From: UBA1926 sp002337215
GTDB taxonomy: Bacteria; Planctomycetota; Phycisphaerae; Phycisphaerales; UBA1924
DNA length: 64,000 nt
NCBI GenBank assembly: GCA_963973795.1
Contig: CAXBAF010000003.1
Span: forward strand, 124,001-188,000
Reading direction: 5' to 3'
Below are positions 8,072 to 16,980 of this stretch, piece by piece (position 1 is the first letter of the stretch; every line of letters begins with the position of its first letter). Under the pieces are notes generated by a model. It was not told the origin of the DNA. It ran no database searches and was given only the letters and a program-made list of their open reading frames with translations. The translations under genes and the position numbers were made by a program.

Positions 8072-10453
8072 TCACCCGCGCAGGATCGCGAGCGCCTTTC
8101 GTGTGTTGACCGCCTCATCGCCGCCGATCTCGATCGGGCCCTTGAGATTCGCCAGAAGATGCGGGATCGCCTCGTCCGGATCGCCCGGCATCCGGATCGC
8201 GCCGAGGTTCCGGTCCGCCCGCGTCGCACCTGTCGGCTGCACTTTCTCGAAGGGCCACCGCGCAAACAGCCGCGCCGCGCCGGAGCTGTCCGCCCACGAC
8301 ACACCCTCGACATCCTCAGAGAAGTTTGACAGCTCGATATCGTGCAGCACAACCCAAGCGCCAGGCTTCAGCGCATGCACCATCGCGAGCAGATCGAGCG
8401 TCGGCGCCGGATGGCCGTGCTCCCCGTCGATGAACGCGAAATCGACCCCCCCCACAGGGAAGCACGACGCGGCGTCCATCGCGTTCGCGCCCGCGAACAA
8501 CCGGACCCGATCGACCAGGTCGGGCGCCATCTCCGCGATCGCCGACGCGAGAGGCCGGCCCCGATCGAAGTAGCACTCCGTCGCGATATCAAAGCTGTAC
8601 ACCATCGCGTCATCGCCGCAGAGCTCACACGCCCCAGCCGTGAGCATCGCCGTGGACACGCCCGACGCCGTTCCGATCTCGACAAGGCTCGTCGGCCGGC
8701 TCGCCTCGATGACGTCCCACATGAACGCCAACTCGTGCGCGTGCGCAAAGTTGTCGCACCACGCCGGGACCCGGTACCGATCACAGAACCGCTCGGCCCA
8801 GGGACGCCGCGCATCGAGCCCAAGCCGGGGCCGGTCAGGCCCCAGCCCCGTCACACGCTCCGGGTTCGTCCGCTCGCCCCGCGTCACGCCGGGCGCAATC
8901 TCGACCGAGTACTCCCAGTTGGGTTCCTCCTGCTCGCCGCGCCGATCCGGGTCGGAATACACCCGCACGATCTCGGGTCCACCGCCGGCGTCGCCCGAGG
9001 GAAACAGCGCGAACAACCGGGTCATGAGCCGAGCCTCGAAGGTGTCCGACGAAGGCAGCACCGCCGAGAAGTCGCCCGCGCCGAGGTCATCCGTGAGCGC
9101 GACGTCTGACGATGCGACAACCGGCACACCAAAGAGCGTTTCCTCCCGCGGCGCGTCGTCGATGACGCACACGACCTCGATCCCCGCCTCGCGCAGAATC
9201 GACTCGCCGAGCAGCCACGCCGTGTGCCGGCCCGCCCCGAACAGCGCGATGCGCCGATGTCCACGCCGAGCAACTTCACCAGCGGTCGCAGTCCAGTACT
9301 CCCGGCGTTGGCGGATGGGCCGATACGTGCCACGCTCGCCCGGACGCCGGCGCGTCAGCCGCGAACCCCGCGCGACGCACTCTGCCGAGAACGTGCGCAC
9401 CGTATCCGCGTGCGGCGCGTCCGCCGAAAGATCCACCGTGAGCGTCTCAACAATCTCCGGCCAGGCCGGCGAGAAGTACACGCCGTTGCTCTCCGATGAT
9501 CGGCTCCACGCCTCATACCGCCGGGCCCACCCGATCGCGTCCTCGATATCGCCCGACTGAAACGCGTGCATCGCCGCGTGCCCCGCGATAAACCCCGCGT
9601 CCGCATCCCCGATCAGCCCGCCCCAATACGCGAGCACCGCGTCCCACACCTCTCTTCGAGCGAGCCGGTCCCCGAACTGACTCTCGGTCCAAAGGTCGCC
9701 GAAGTGAGCGGACAGATCCCCCTGGCACGCAAGCCCGAGCGAGGGCGTCCCGCGCAGCACATCGATGGGCCGGAGCACGTCGCGCAGCTGATACATGTGC
9801 AGCGGGATCCAAGGCGTCTGCAGATCGAAGAAGTCCTGCTGCACCACCATCGACCCCGGGCGCAGGTGCCGCCCGAACGCCCTGAGCACCGTCAGGTGAA
9901 CATCCCAGGTTTTCGCGACATCGACAAACAGCAGCTCGATCGGCTCCTGCTCTGGATACACCCCGCGCTCCTGCTGCACGCTCGCGTCCGCCGGGAGCCA
10001 GCCCTCACGCACGCTGACCCGATCCAGCCACGGGCTGTTGTACGTGTCGAACCGATCGCGAAACCGCTGGGCGGGCGCCAGCCCATACAGGTTCAGCAGC
10101 GACAGATAGGTCGGGCTCTCGTCGTCGATCGTCTCGAACGCGTCGTATGTCAGGATGGGCGCCGGTTCCGCCACCGTTGATTCGTCGATCCCCGCGACCA
10201 GCGCCTCCGTCGAACCGCCGAGAAAGCAGCCGAGTTCGACGATGCGCCCCGCACCCGTGGTCCGCGACGCGAGCCACTTGAGGTAGTTCAGCTCGCGCTC
10301 AACGAGCATGGTCGGGATCCGCCCCGTCGGCTCGAAGACCAACGCCGAACTCGGCGAAGACGGGTTGCCCTGTGCGTCAAAGACCGGCTCACCCGTGATC
10401 CGCTCGGGCGGCGCAGCACCAGAAGCTCGCGTTGGCAGACTCTGTGTTGACAT
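8072..10453 (-). CDS. Protein with two SAM-methyltransferase-like domains around a Rossmann domain
   Basis: ATG at 10453 is preferred over the GTG just before it, since GGAG lies 7 bases upstream. The 793-residue protein has three parts. Residues about 45-250 resemble class I methyltransferases of the cephalosporin-hydroxylase/Methyltransf_24 kind (IVELGCFLGGSTEAL). About 380-490 is a small nucleotide-binding-like domain (ALFGAGRHTAWLL, then VVCVIDDAPREETLFGVPV), similar to the C-terminal domain of sugar C-methyltransferases. About 570-793 is a second methyltransferase (LVEIGTASGVSTAML, then VDFAFIDGEHGH and WVVLHDIELSNF). The second copy looks more complete. The Rossmann domain recurs in the next upstream gene. 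The likely role is methylation or hydroxylation of a glycan building block; this is inference from the cluster. Confidence 0.78.
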   Translation of the reverse strand: MSTQSLPTRASGAAPPERITGEPVFDAQGNPSSPSSALVFEPTGRIPTMLVERELNYLKWLASRTTGAGRIVELGCFLGGSTEALVAGIDESTVAEPAPILTYDAFETIDDESPTYLSLLNLYGLAPAQRFRDRFDTYNSPWLDRVSVREGWLPADASVQQERGVYPEQEPIELLFVDVAKTWDVHLTVLRAFGRHLRPGSMVVQQDFFDLQTPWIPLHMYQLRDVLRPIDVLRGTPSLGLACQGDLSAHFGDLWTESQFGDRLARREVWDAVLAYWGGLIGDADAGFIAGHAAMHAFQSGDIEDAIGWARRYEAWSRSSESNGVYFSPAWPEIVETLTVDLSADAPHADTVRTFSAECVARGSRLTRRRPGERGTYRPIRQRREYWTATAGEVARRGHRRIALFGAGRHTAWLLGESILREAGIEVVCVIDDAPREETLFGVPVVASSDVALTDDLGAGDFSAVLPSSDTFEARLMTRLFALFPSGDAGGGPEIVRVYSDPDRRGEQEEPNWEYSVEIAPGVTRGERTNPERVTGLGPDRPRLGLDARRPWAERFCDRYRVPAWCDNFAHAHELAFMWDVIEASRPTSLVEIGTASGVSTAMLTAGACELCGDDAMVYSFDIATECYFDRGRPLASAIAEMAPDLVDRVRLFAGANAMDAASCFPVGGVDFAFIDGEHGHPAPTLDLLAMVHALKPGAWVVLHDIELSNFSEDVEGVSWADSSGAARLFARWPFEKVQPTGATRADRNLGAIRMPGDPDEAIPHLLANLKGPIEIGGDEAVNTRKALAILRG

Positions 10454-10537
10454 CACGGCGCTCCGTATCTGCTCTGACGCATGCGATTCAGCCTACCCGC
10501 GGCATCTCCCCGAGGCATCGCCCGACTCCCGCATGAA

Positions 10538-11425
10538 TCAACCATACAACCGCGTCACCACGACGCCACGCTCACGGAACACCCCGGCCCGTTCCCACAA
10601 CAGATCCTCGATCGAGTTCGCGCTGATGATCACCGCGTCCAGTTCACGCCCGAGCGCGTCCTCACGCGAAACGATCTCATAGCCCCACAGCCGATCGCCG
10701 TGCCGCCGGCTGTCGTCGTCGATAAGGCAGACGATCTCCACACCGGGCTCCATCAACGCGTCGCCCACGCCGCGCGTGTGCGTGCCAGCCCCGTACAGCG
10801 CGACCCGCCGCCGCCCGAGCATCGCGCAGTTCAGGAGTGCCCGCCGGACCGCCTCGCTCCAGTCCGACGCGAGCGTCATGTGCTGCAGATCGCTGTCCCA
10901 CTGATCGATGATGTTGGTCAGCAGGTCGAACGCTTCCTCGGCCGGCGCCGGAGCGCCGGTATCGACCCCCCAGACCGCGAGCGCCCGCGTCGGATCGCCG
11001 CACACGACACGGTCCGCGAGCGCGCACGCCAGCATCCCCGCCGCCTGCCGCCCCCGCGCTCCCGCGTGGTCTTCGACGCGCGCCCAATCGAGCACGCACT
11101 CGGTGCTCGTCCCCGGTCCGGGGCGCGCGCACCAGATCGTCCTCAGCCACAGCAGCGGCAACAGGCACCCCGAAGGACACCCCGCCAGCGTCACCCGCGT
11201 GATCTCTCCACCAGCAGGCCCACCAGCAGGCCCATCAGCTGGTCCATCACCCAACACCCTGTCCATCGCGTCGATCGAACCATCCTCAGGCACAGGCCAA
11301 GGCCCGAGCAGGCTAGCCCAGCAACTGTCGGCCGAGCACGCGATGTCAAGCGTCGTCGATTCGCCGCCCCGATCGATCCGCACCGCGATCTCCGCGCACT
11401 GGGGTGGTGTTGTCACAGTCGTCAT
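10538..11425 (-). CDS. Rossmann-domain protein of the glycan cluster, function unknown
   Basis: The start is taken at 11425, where the ATG overlaps the TGA of the upstream glycosyltransferase by one base (TGATG), a sign of translational coupling; the frame is open further upstream but inside that gene. Of 295 residues, the last 100 form a nucleotide-binding-like domain (RRVALYGAGTHTRGVGDAL, then VEIVCLIDDDSRRHGDRLWG), clearly the same domain as in the middle of the neighbouring methyltransferase protein. The N-terminal half shows no motif I recognise. It contains DGPADGPAGGPAGGE, encoded by a short tandem repeat. It may bind a nucleotide-sugar or NAD and work with the methyltransferase. The gene is real by its position in a tight operon; the function is open. 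Confidence 0.7.
   Translation of the reverse strand: MTTVTTPPQCAEIAVRIDRGGESTTLDIACSADSCWASLLGPWPVPEDGSIDAMDRVLGDGPADGPAGGPAGGEITRVTLAGCPSGCLLPLLWLRTIWCARPGPGTSTECVLDWARVEDHAGARGRQAAGMLACALADRVVCGDPTRALAVWGVDTGAPAPAEEAFDLLTNIIDQWDSDLQHMTLASDWSEAVRRALLNCAMLGRRRVALYGAGTHTRGVGDALMEPGVEIVCLIDDDSRRHGDRLWGYEIVSREDALGRELDAVIISANSIEDLLWERAGVFRERGVVVTRLYG
11209..11244. repeat. Three 12-base in-frame tandem units
   Basis: The unit CCACCAGCAGGC occurs twice exactly, followed by a diverged third copy, inside the Rossmann-domain gene. It encodes a Gly/Pro/Ala-rich linker on the minus strand and looks like replication slippage. Confidence 0.7.
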
Positions 11426-12546
11426 CAGTGAGCCACTCCGTTCGTTGAACCGCTCTTCGAACCGCTCTGTGCGCCCGATCGCAGTCGCCGCTCGATCGAC
11501 CGCCAGGCGCGACCGCCCGAAACGCGCGAATGAACGCGGGCCGGCATCTCCCACAGCCGTTCGTGCGCCGCCGCGATCCGTCCCGCGTCATGCGTTGGCG
11601 ACAGGGCCCCGAACGCCGCGCGGGCCCGGCCCGCGAGCTCGACCGGATCCAGCCGACTCGCCGCCCCCATCGCCTCGGCCAACGTGCCCCGATCGCCACC
11701 GAAGAGCAGATCCTCACCCAGCGCCGCCCCGGCCAGGGCGATCGCCGAGTCCGCATGAGCGATGCCCGCGTGCCCGTCGCGCAGCCCGTGTATCGCCGCG
11801 ACCGGTGCGACTCTGCGCGTTGTGATCGTTATGCTCGGTCGTTCACGCCCCGCCGATCCGCCGCCGTCTCCCGACAGGATCGACCAGCGTCCGTCGCCCC
11901 CGAGCAGCGCCAGCGACCACCCCGCCCCGCTCGCACCCGATGCCTTGTACGCATCAACGATCGGCGACTGCTGCTCCGGCGTCAGCGCATCACAGGCGAC
12001 AAACGCCGGGCCATCACACGCCGGCGGTGCCCAGATCCCGGGCATGATCGGGAACGCCGATTCGGCCCCGTCGCCACCCGATTTGTCACCCGATTTGTCA
12101 CCCGAAATGTCACATGAAAGCTGGATCGTCGCGTCCGCGAGTTCCCCCGTTCCATTCCAGATCCCGGCATCATCGGGCTCCACCGACACGGACACGATCG
12201 GCGTGTCGAGCCCGAGCAGCGACCGCATCGCGACCAACCCCGCGAGCGTGCTCATCCCGTCCACGCACACGACAACGTCGCATCGCCCCGCACGCACGAG
12301 ACTGTGCACAGCCCGCGAAGCCTCGGCCGCGAACGCCTCGCCCGGCGAGCCCCGTCGGGTTGCAAGCCGGTGGATGGTGATCGTGCCATCGCATTCGCAA
12401 CCCGCCCGCGGCGCGGCGGTCCGCCCGCACAGCACCCGGACCACGTGCCCCCGGGCCGCGTACGCGCGCGCGAGCGCGAGCGTGCAGAGCCCCGAGGGAG
12501 TCCCCGCCTCGGCGAACGCCGGCGTGATGAGCACGACGCCCGTCAT
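11425..12546 (-). CDS. Family 4-like glycosyltransferase (divergent)
   Basis: ATG at 12546 overlaps the stop of the upstream glycosyltransferase gene (ATGA), which sets the start; the open frame upstream lies within that gene. The 373-residue protein opens with VVLITPAFAEAGTPSGLCTL and LARAYAARGHVVRVLCG, the donor-side N-terminal pattern of GT4 enzymes acting after a sugar is presented on a lipid or protein. The usual GT4 C-terminal EX7E region is weak here (around LAEAMGAASRLDPVELAGRA), so activity is less certain than in the next gene. A Ser/Gly/Asp/Lys-rich stretch (SGDKSGDKSGG) in the middle comes from a 12-base tandem repeat. Cytoplasmic or membrane-associated, part of the minus-strand glycan operon. 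Confidence 0.7.
   Translation of the reverse strand: MTGVVLITPAFAEAGTPSGLCTLALARAYAARGHVVRVLCGRTAAPRAGCECDGTITIHRLATRRGSPGEAFAAEASRAVHSLVRAGRCDVVVCVDGMSTLAGLVAMRSLLGLDTPIVSVSVEPDDAGIWNGTGELADATIQLSCDISGDKSGDKSGGDGAESAFPIMPGIWAPPACDGPAFVACDALTPEQQSPIVDAYKASGASGAGWSLALLGGDGRWSILSGDGGGSAGRERPSITITTRRVAPVAAIHGLRDGHAGIAHADSAIALAGAALGEDLLFGGDRGTLAEAMGAASRLDPVELAGRARAAFGALSPTHDAGRIAAAHERLWEMPARVHSRVSGGRAWRSIERRLRSGAQSGSKSGSTNGVAH
12075..12110. repeat. Three 12-base in-frame tandem units
   Basis: CACCCGATTTGT is repeated twice exactly, with a third copy differing at one position (CACCCGAAATGT has two changes in the T-run), inside the divergent GT4 gene. On the minus strand it encodes repeated SGDK-like units between domains. 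Confidence 0.7.
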
Positions 12547-13886
12547 GCGCTCACCCCCGCCTGCTGAACCCATCTCGCAACGGTCGCGCCGAGCGTCGGC
12601 AGCCCGATCGGCTCCGAGTTCCCCGCGGCGGTCCGTTCCAGCCGTCGCCATTCGTCGAGCGCGTTGAGCCTGTGCGTTCCGGTGCGCCGCGTGGACTCTT
12701 CGATGACTCGGTGCGCATGATCGATACGTGCCGAGGCGATGCGCCGCGGGTCGCACATCGTCTCGATCCGTGCGCGCGCCGCCCGCCCCCGTTCATCCAG
12801 CCGTCCCCGTCCTTCGTCCAGCAGCGAGCCGAGCGCCCGTGTGAGATCGTCCGGGTCGCCCGCGACGAACGTCGTCCCGGCCTCGGTCTCCCCGATCATC
12901 TCCCGCATCCCGCCCGCGTCCCCCGCGAGCACCGGGCGCGCGTGCGACATCGCCTCGATGCAGGTGTTCGGGAAGTTCTCCCACAGCGAGGGGATCACGC
13001 ACAGGTCCGCGCGCGCGTACTCGTCGCGGAGCAGCCCCGGCGTGAGCCTGCCCAGGAACCGGACGCGGCCCCTTGTCGCCCCGTCGAGCCCGGCGGTCAG
13101 GTACGCGCGCATGGACCCGCCGTCCGGCGCACCCGACGTATCGCCCCCCGCGAGCACGAGCGTCGCGTCGCGATCGGCGCACACCGAGCGCCACGCACGC
13201 AGCAACGACTCAACACCCTTGCGGGGCTCGATGCGCCCAACATACAGCACCGTCATCCCGGGTCCCTCGGCGGGCGGTGGGGGCGCGGGGAGCGGCCCGG
13301 TCGCGTAGGGGATCACGGCCGGCGGCGTCTCGAACCCGTAGTGCGCAGCCGCCCAGTCGGCGATGAACCGTGAGGGCGCGAGGATCGCGTCGGCGAGCCG
13401 CATCGCCATCCGTTCCGCGAGGATGTACGACGCGAGCGACGCGTCCATCGCACGGTTCGAAAGCGACCGCAACACAAAGAGTTGTTCGGAGGGCGTGTGG
13501 AGCTGGACGATCGTCGGCACGCGTTCGGCCGGAGAGCCGAGCAGCATCAGCGCGGCCCCCGCGCCCTCGCACTCGGCGAACTCGGCGATGTCGATCCGGT
13601 CCGTCCGGTGCAGCCTCGCGACGACCTTCCCGGCGTTGACCGAGAACCTCGCCGCGGCGTTCGTCCACCCGCCCCGGCCGATCGAGAGCGGCACGCGGTG
13701 CACCGTGATCGGCCCATCAACCTCGACGCGCGGGCACACCTTGTCGTGCGCCTCGGTGATCACATGCACGCGCACGCCCGCGTCCGCCAATGCCGGGACG
13801 ATCCAACGCACGTACGACCCGATGCCGCCCCCGAAGAACGGCGGGTACTCCCGGCTCACGATCGCGATCCGCAACGGCCTACCCAC
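12543..13886 (-). CDS. Family 4 glycosyltransferase
   Basis: A clear GT4 enzyme of 447 residues. The N-terminal domain shows RIAIVSREYPPFFGGGIGSY; the C-terminal domain shows YVGRIEPRKGVESLLRAW and PSLWENFPNTCIEAMSHARP, the region holding the EX7E-type nucleotide-sugar contacts (E of WEN and E of CIEAM). Such enzymes add a sugar with retention of configuration. Translation starts at GTG (13886), eight bases inside the end of the upstream gene, with GAGG about nine bases before it, so the two are coupled. The sugar donor and acceptor are not known. Confidence 0.88.
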   Translation of the reverse strand: MGRPLRIAIVSREYPPFFGGGIGSYVRWIVPALADAGVRVHVITEAHDKVCPRVEVDGPITVHRVPLSIGRGGWTNAAARFSVNAGKVVARLHRTDRIDIAEFAECEGAGAALMLLGSPAERVPTIVQLHTPSEQLFVLRSLSNRAMDASLASYILAERMAMRLADAILAPSRFIADWAAAHYGFETPPAVIPYATGPLPAPPPPAEGPGMTVLYVGRIEPRKGVESLLRAWRSVCADRDATLVLAGGDTSGAPDGGSMRAYLTAGLDGATRGRVRFLGRLTPGLLRDEYARADLCVIPSLWENFPNTCIEAMSHARPVLAGDAGGMREMIGETEAGTTFVAGDPDDLTRALGSLLDEGRGRLDERGRAARARIETMCDPRRIASARIDHAHRVIEESTRRTGTHRLNALDEWRRLERTAAGNSEPIGLPTLGATVARWVQQAGVSA

Positions 13887-15894
13887 GCCCGGACGCCTCT
13901 ACGACTCCCGCCGAGGGTGCTGCCGCGTGCTTGCTCACGGCGAGTGCAGAGAGCCTCTTGCCGACGCACTCCATCAGGCACTGCGCAAACCGGTCCGTCG
14001 ACTTGGTGTCGCGGGCCGCCTGTGCGATCTCGTTACTTTTGGTGCGTCGCCAGTCCGCATCGTCAACAGCCCTTGCGATCAGCGCGTCGAGTTCCTCGGG
14101 TGTCGAGAACGTCAACTCGAGCGGGTCGCGGTAGATCGCCAGCGACTGGAGGTGGGGGGGCGGCAGCGGCGCGCGGTGATACTGAAAAAACGGGTCGTCG
14201 TCGATCTGTGCGTAGACGTCGTCGGTGCCGAGATGCTCGTGGTCCCACCCGCCCTCGGGTCGAGGCATCCGGTCGCGGTCGCGGAGGATGCCCGCGAGTT
14301 CCGGGTGCGTCTCGACCGCGTACGCGGGCCACCTCCAGCGGACGAGGCTCGCGTCGGGCTCGAGCCCTCGCCCAAGAAACGTCGTCATCCGCTCCCAGTC
14401 CCGGCGGTACTGCTCGTCCCAGGAACGCCGGCAGAGCGGGAGCCCACCCGAGAACGCGCACTCGATGACGCGTTGATGCCCGCACCCGAGGGCCGAGGCG
14501 TGGAGGTGAACCGCGGCGCTCTGGTAGCACGCCCGCAGGTCGTCGCCGTGCGTGACCGGTCCGTGCGCGAACCGGGCGAGCGTCGGGTGGTTGTCCCAGC
14601 CGCTGCCATAGAGCCGGAACCGGAGCCCCCGATCCTCGGCGATCTTCCCCGCCCAGCCGAGCATCTGGTGCCGGAGCATCCGCTCGGCGATCGGGTGGAC
14701 GTACTGCGTGCGCACGATGCTCGCCGCCGCGGGATCCCCGGATTTTCCCAGGTTCTCAACCAGTTCACCGATCGCGGCGTCGAGCGCGTTCTCCTGCGCC
14801 GCGTCGGACCACCCCAGGACCGCTTCGCGCACGCGCCCGAAACACCGCACCAGGGCCGGATGATGGCTCGGGGGGAACTGCGTCGCGATTCTCGTGTGGT
14901 ACCGGTCCGCGGGCTCGGTTTGATGGCTCACATACGCGATGTCGCACGCGAACCGCTCGCGGTCTGTGTCCGCGACGGGGGACGGTGCGAACTTGCGGGT
15001 CGAAACCGGGACCGGGAACCGCAGCACGGCGTCGCTGTCGTACCCGCGACGCATCGTCGAGTCGTCGTACACGTGCCCGGCGATGAAATCGAGGGCCGAT
15101 GGGGTTCCCGCCGAGGGCTGGAACATGTGGTTCATCGCGTCCTGCACCCAGCACACAAAGGGCCGACCTTCGGGGAAGTATTTCGCGAGTTGGTCGCGCG
15201 TGTAGTTGAGTACCAGCACCACATCCGGATCGAACACCTCGATTTCTCGCATGACCATCAGCGGCGTGAACGCCGTGGTGTCGTCAGGCTCGATCAGCAG
15301 CCTGGCGTCCGCTCCGCCCGCGTCGAACGCTTCCGCGAGATCCTCGGCCGAGAACCGCAGGAAGGTGGTGAACAGCGATGTCATGATCATCACCCGCGGC
15401 GTCGCCCCGTCCCGGATCGCCGCGAAGCGGTCCGCCCAGTAGGCGAGCCCGCGCGAGGCGCCCAGCGATTCGAGTCGTGCACGGATTTCCTCCGTTGCCA
15501 CCCGCTGGTCGTCGAGGACACCCCGCAGGCCGGTGGAGACGTGCCGTGCAATATCGGCGGTGCGCGATCCGGCTTCGTGGACCACGCTCGGCGGCGCGCA
15601 CTCGATCCGATCACGGCACCACGCGATCAACGCCTCGCCGCAACCCGATCCCGTGAACACGCGCGTCCGCGGGTGGGCCGAGATCTGCTCGAACCCGGCG
15701 TGGGCCGCGATTGATTCGTTCGGCTCGAGCACAAACACGGGCCAGTTACACTCGCCCTCGACCTCGGGCACGGCACGCAACGCCGACAGCACCGCGTCGG
15801 GCTGGTCGATCCCGACCAGAACAGAACCGCCCGGCACCGGGCTCAGATCGAGGCCCCGGGGCCCGGCGTCGCGTTGTGCGGTATGGCTCGGCAT
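13879..15894 (-). CDS. CgeB-like glycosyltransferase family protein
   Basis: The 671-residue protein carries a C-terminal GT1-like domain of the CgeB type (RFRLYGSGWDNHPTLARFAH, then VTHGDDLRACYQSAAVHLHA, and HQRVIECAFSGGLPLCRR), preceded by a middle domain with VMIMTSLFTTFLRFSAEDLA and VVLVLNYTRDQLAKYFP. These proteins glycosylate surface structures in other bacteria (spore or capsule polysaccharides). ATG 15894 is chosen because longer versions would run over the start of the divergent gene at 15958; the ribosome site is weak. It probably heads the minus-strand glycan operon (down to 5942), with overlaps or short gaps between all members. Confidence 0.8.
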   Translation of the reverse strand: MPSHTAQRDAGPRGLDLSPVPGGSVLVGIDQPDAVLSALRAVPEVEGECNWPVFVLEPNESIAAHAGFEQISAHPRTRVFTGSGCGEALIAWCRDRIECAPPSVVHEAGSRTADIARHVSTGLRGVLDDQRVATEEIRARLESLGASRGLAYWADRFAAIRDGATPRVMIMTSLFTTFLRFSAEDLAEAFDAGGADARLLIEPDDTTAFTPLMVMREIEVFDPDVVLVLNYTRDQLAKYFPEGRPFVCWVQDAMNHMFQPSAGTPSALDFIAGHVYDDSTMRRGYDSDAVLRFPVPVSTRKFAPSPVADTDRERFACDIAYVSHQTEPADRYHTRIATQFPPSHHPALVRCFGRVREAVLGWSDAAQENALDAAIGELVENLGKSGDPAAASIVRTQYVHPIAERMLRHQMLGWAGKIAEDRGLRFRLYGSGWDNHPTLARFAHGPVTHGDDLRACYQSAAVHLHASALGCGHQRVIECAFSGGLPLCRRSWDEQYRRDWERMTTFLGRGLEPDASLVRWRWPAYAVETHPELAGILRDRDRMPRPEGGWDHEHLGTDDVYAQIDDDPFFQYHRAPLPPPHLQSLAIYRDPLELTFSTPEELDALIARAVDDADWRRTKSNEIAQAARDTKSTDRFAQCLMECVGKRLSALAVSKHAAAPSAGVVEASGRG

Positions 15895-15920
15895 TCCGTG
15901 GAATATCGGCCTGCGCCGAG

Positions 15921-15943
15921 CGGGGGCTGCAATGACGCCCCCG
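15921..15943. promoter_or_regulatory. Dyad in a divergent promoter region
   Basis: CGGGGGC and GCCCCCG, separated by nine bases, form a perfect 7-bp inverted repeat in the 63-base gap between two divergent glycosyltransferase genes. It could be an operator or a hairpin in one leader. No clear -10 or -35 elements are seen. Confidence 0.35.
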
Positions 15944-15957
15944 GCTACCATGCCGCG

Positions 15958-16980
15958 ATGCGCCCCAGCGTCCTCATCCCCACCTACCAGCGCCCGGGCA
16001 TGATCGATCGCTGCCTCGAGCACCTCGTTCAACACGTCGAATCCGGTGATTTTGAGGTCCTCGTGGGCGTGGACGGCGCGACATCCCGCACCCCGGATCC
16101 AACGGTCCCCGAGCCGCTGCGGGCTCGCACCCGCGTGCTCCGTCTCCCCCGGCTGGGCATCATCGGCGTCCGACGATCGCTACTCGAACAAGCCGAGGGC
16201 GACATCGCGATCTGGATCAACGACGACGCCCTCGCCCGCCCCGGGTTGCTCGATGCGCACATCGCGATGCACGGACGCCCGACGCCCCGGGTGGTGGCGG
16301 GCGCGATGATGTGGACGCCGATTCCCGAGCCAAACCTCTTCGACCAACTCGTGCACTCCACCGGGCTGGTCTTCTTCCCGCAGGACAGCCACGAAAAGAA
16401 CGAGCCGACGAGGATCGACTATCGAAACTGCTTCGGGCTCAACATGTCCTTCCCGCTCGATCTCGCCAGGCGGGCCGGGGGTGTCCCCGCGATCGACGAG
16501 GTCTACGGCTACGACGACATCGAACTCGCTCACAGGCTCGCCGCCCGCGGCGCCGAGATCTGGCGGTGCCCCGGGGCCGTCGTCGAGCACGACCACCGGA
16601 TGACGCCGATCGAGGTTCACAGACGCGAGTACCTGCTCGGGCGCACGGCCTGGCACTACGCGGGCGCGAACCCCGCGTTTGGGGCCGAGCTGTTCGGGCG
16701 CGATATCCGCAGCGACGCCGAACTCGCCTACGCCGCCGAGTATGTTGCTCGCGAACGCAGGGACGCCCAACGCCTCGAAGCCTCGTTCCTCGCGCTCGCA
16801 GAGCACCCCGCGGGCTCGGCGTCGGACCGCCTGCTCCCCGTGCTCAGTGAGCACTGGACGATGCTCAAGCGTTTTCTCTGGCGCTGGGGGCTCCTCGACG
16901 CGGCCCGCGGCGTCCCGGCTCGGTGGTCCACGCTCGCATCAGCCCCCATCCCCGTTGATGCCATGCGCAACCCCGAATGA
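15958..16980 (+). CDS. Family 2 glycosyltransferase
   Basis: A 340-residue GT-A-fold enzyme: MRPSVLIPTYQRPGMIDRC at the start, the metal-binding region INDDALARPG near residue 85, and the acceptor-side motif YGYDDIELAHRLAARGAEIW near 180-200. Inverting GT2 enzymes build polysaccharides and glycolipids. ATG 15958 fits the conserved start of the family; the Shine-Dalgarno is poor. It is the only plus-strand gene in the glycan cluster, divergent from the CgeB-like gene. Its 3' end overlaps the convergent GT2 gene by 42 bases. Confidence 0.85.
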   Translation: MRPSVLIPTYQRPGMIDRCLEHLVQHVESGDFEVLVGVDGATSRTPDPTVPEPLRARTRVLRLPRLGIIGVRRSLLEQAEGDIAIWINDDALARPGLLDAHIAMHGRPTPRVVAGAMMWTPIPEPNLFDQLVHSTGLVFFPQDSHEKNEPTRIDYRNCFGLNMSFPLDLARRAGGVPAIDEVYGYDDIELAHRLAARGAEIWRCPGAVVEHDHRMTPIEVHRREYLLGRTAWHYAGANPAFGAELFGRDIRSDAELAYAAEYVARERRDAQRLEASFLALAEHPAGSASDRLLPVLSEHWTMLKRFLWRWGLLDAARGVPARWSTLASAPIPVDAMRNPE

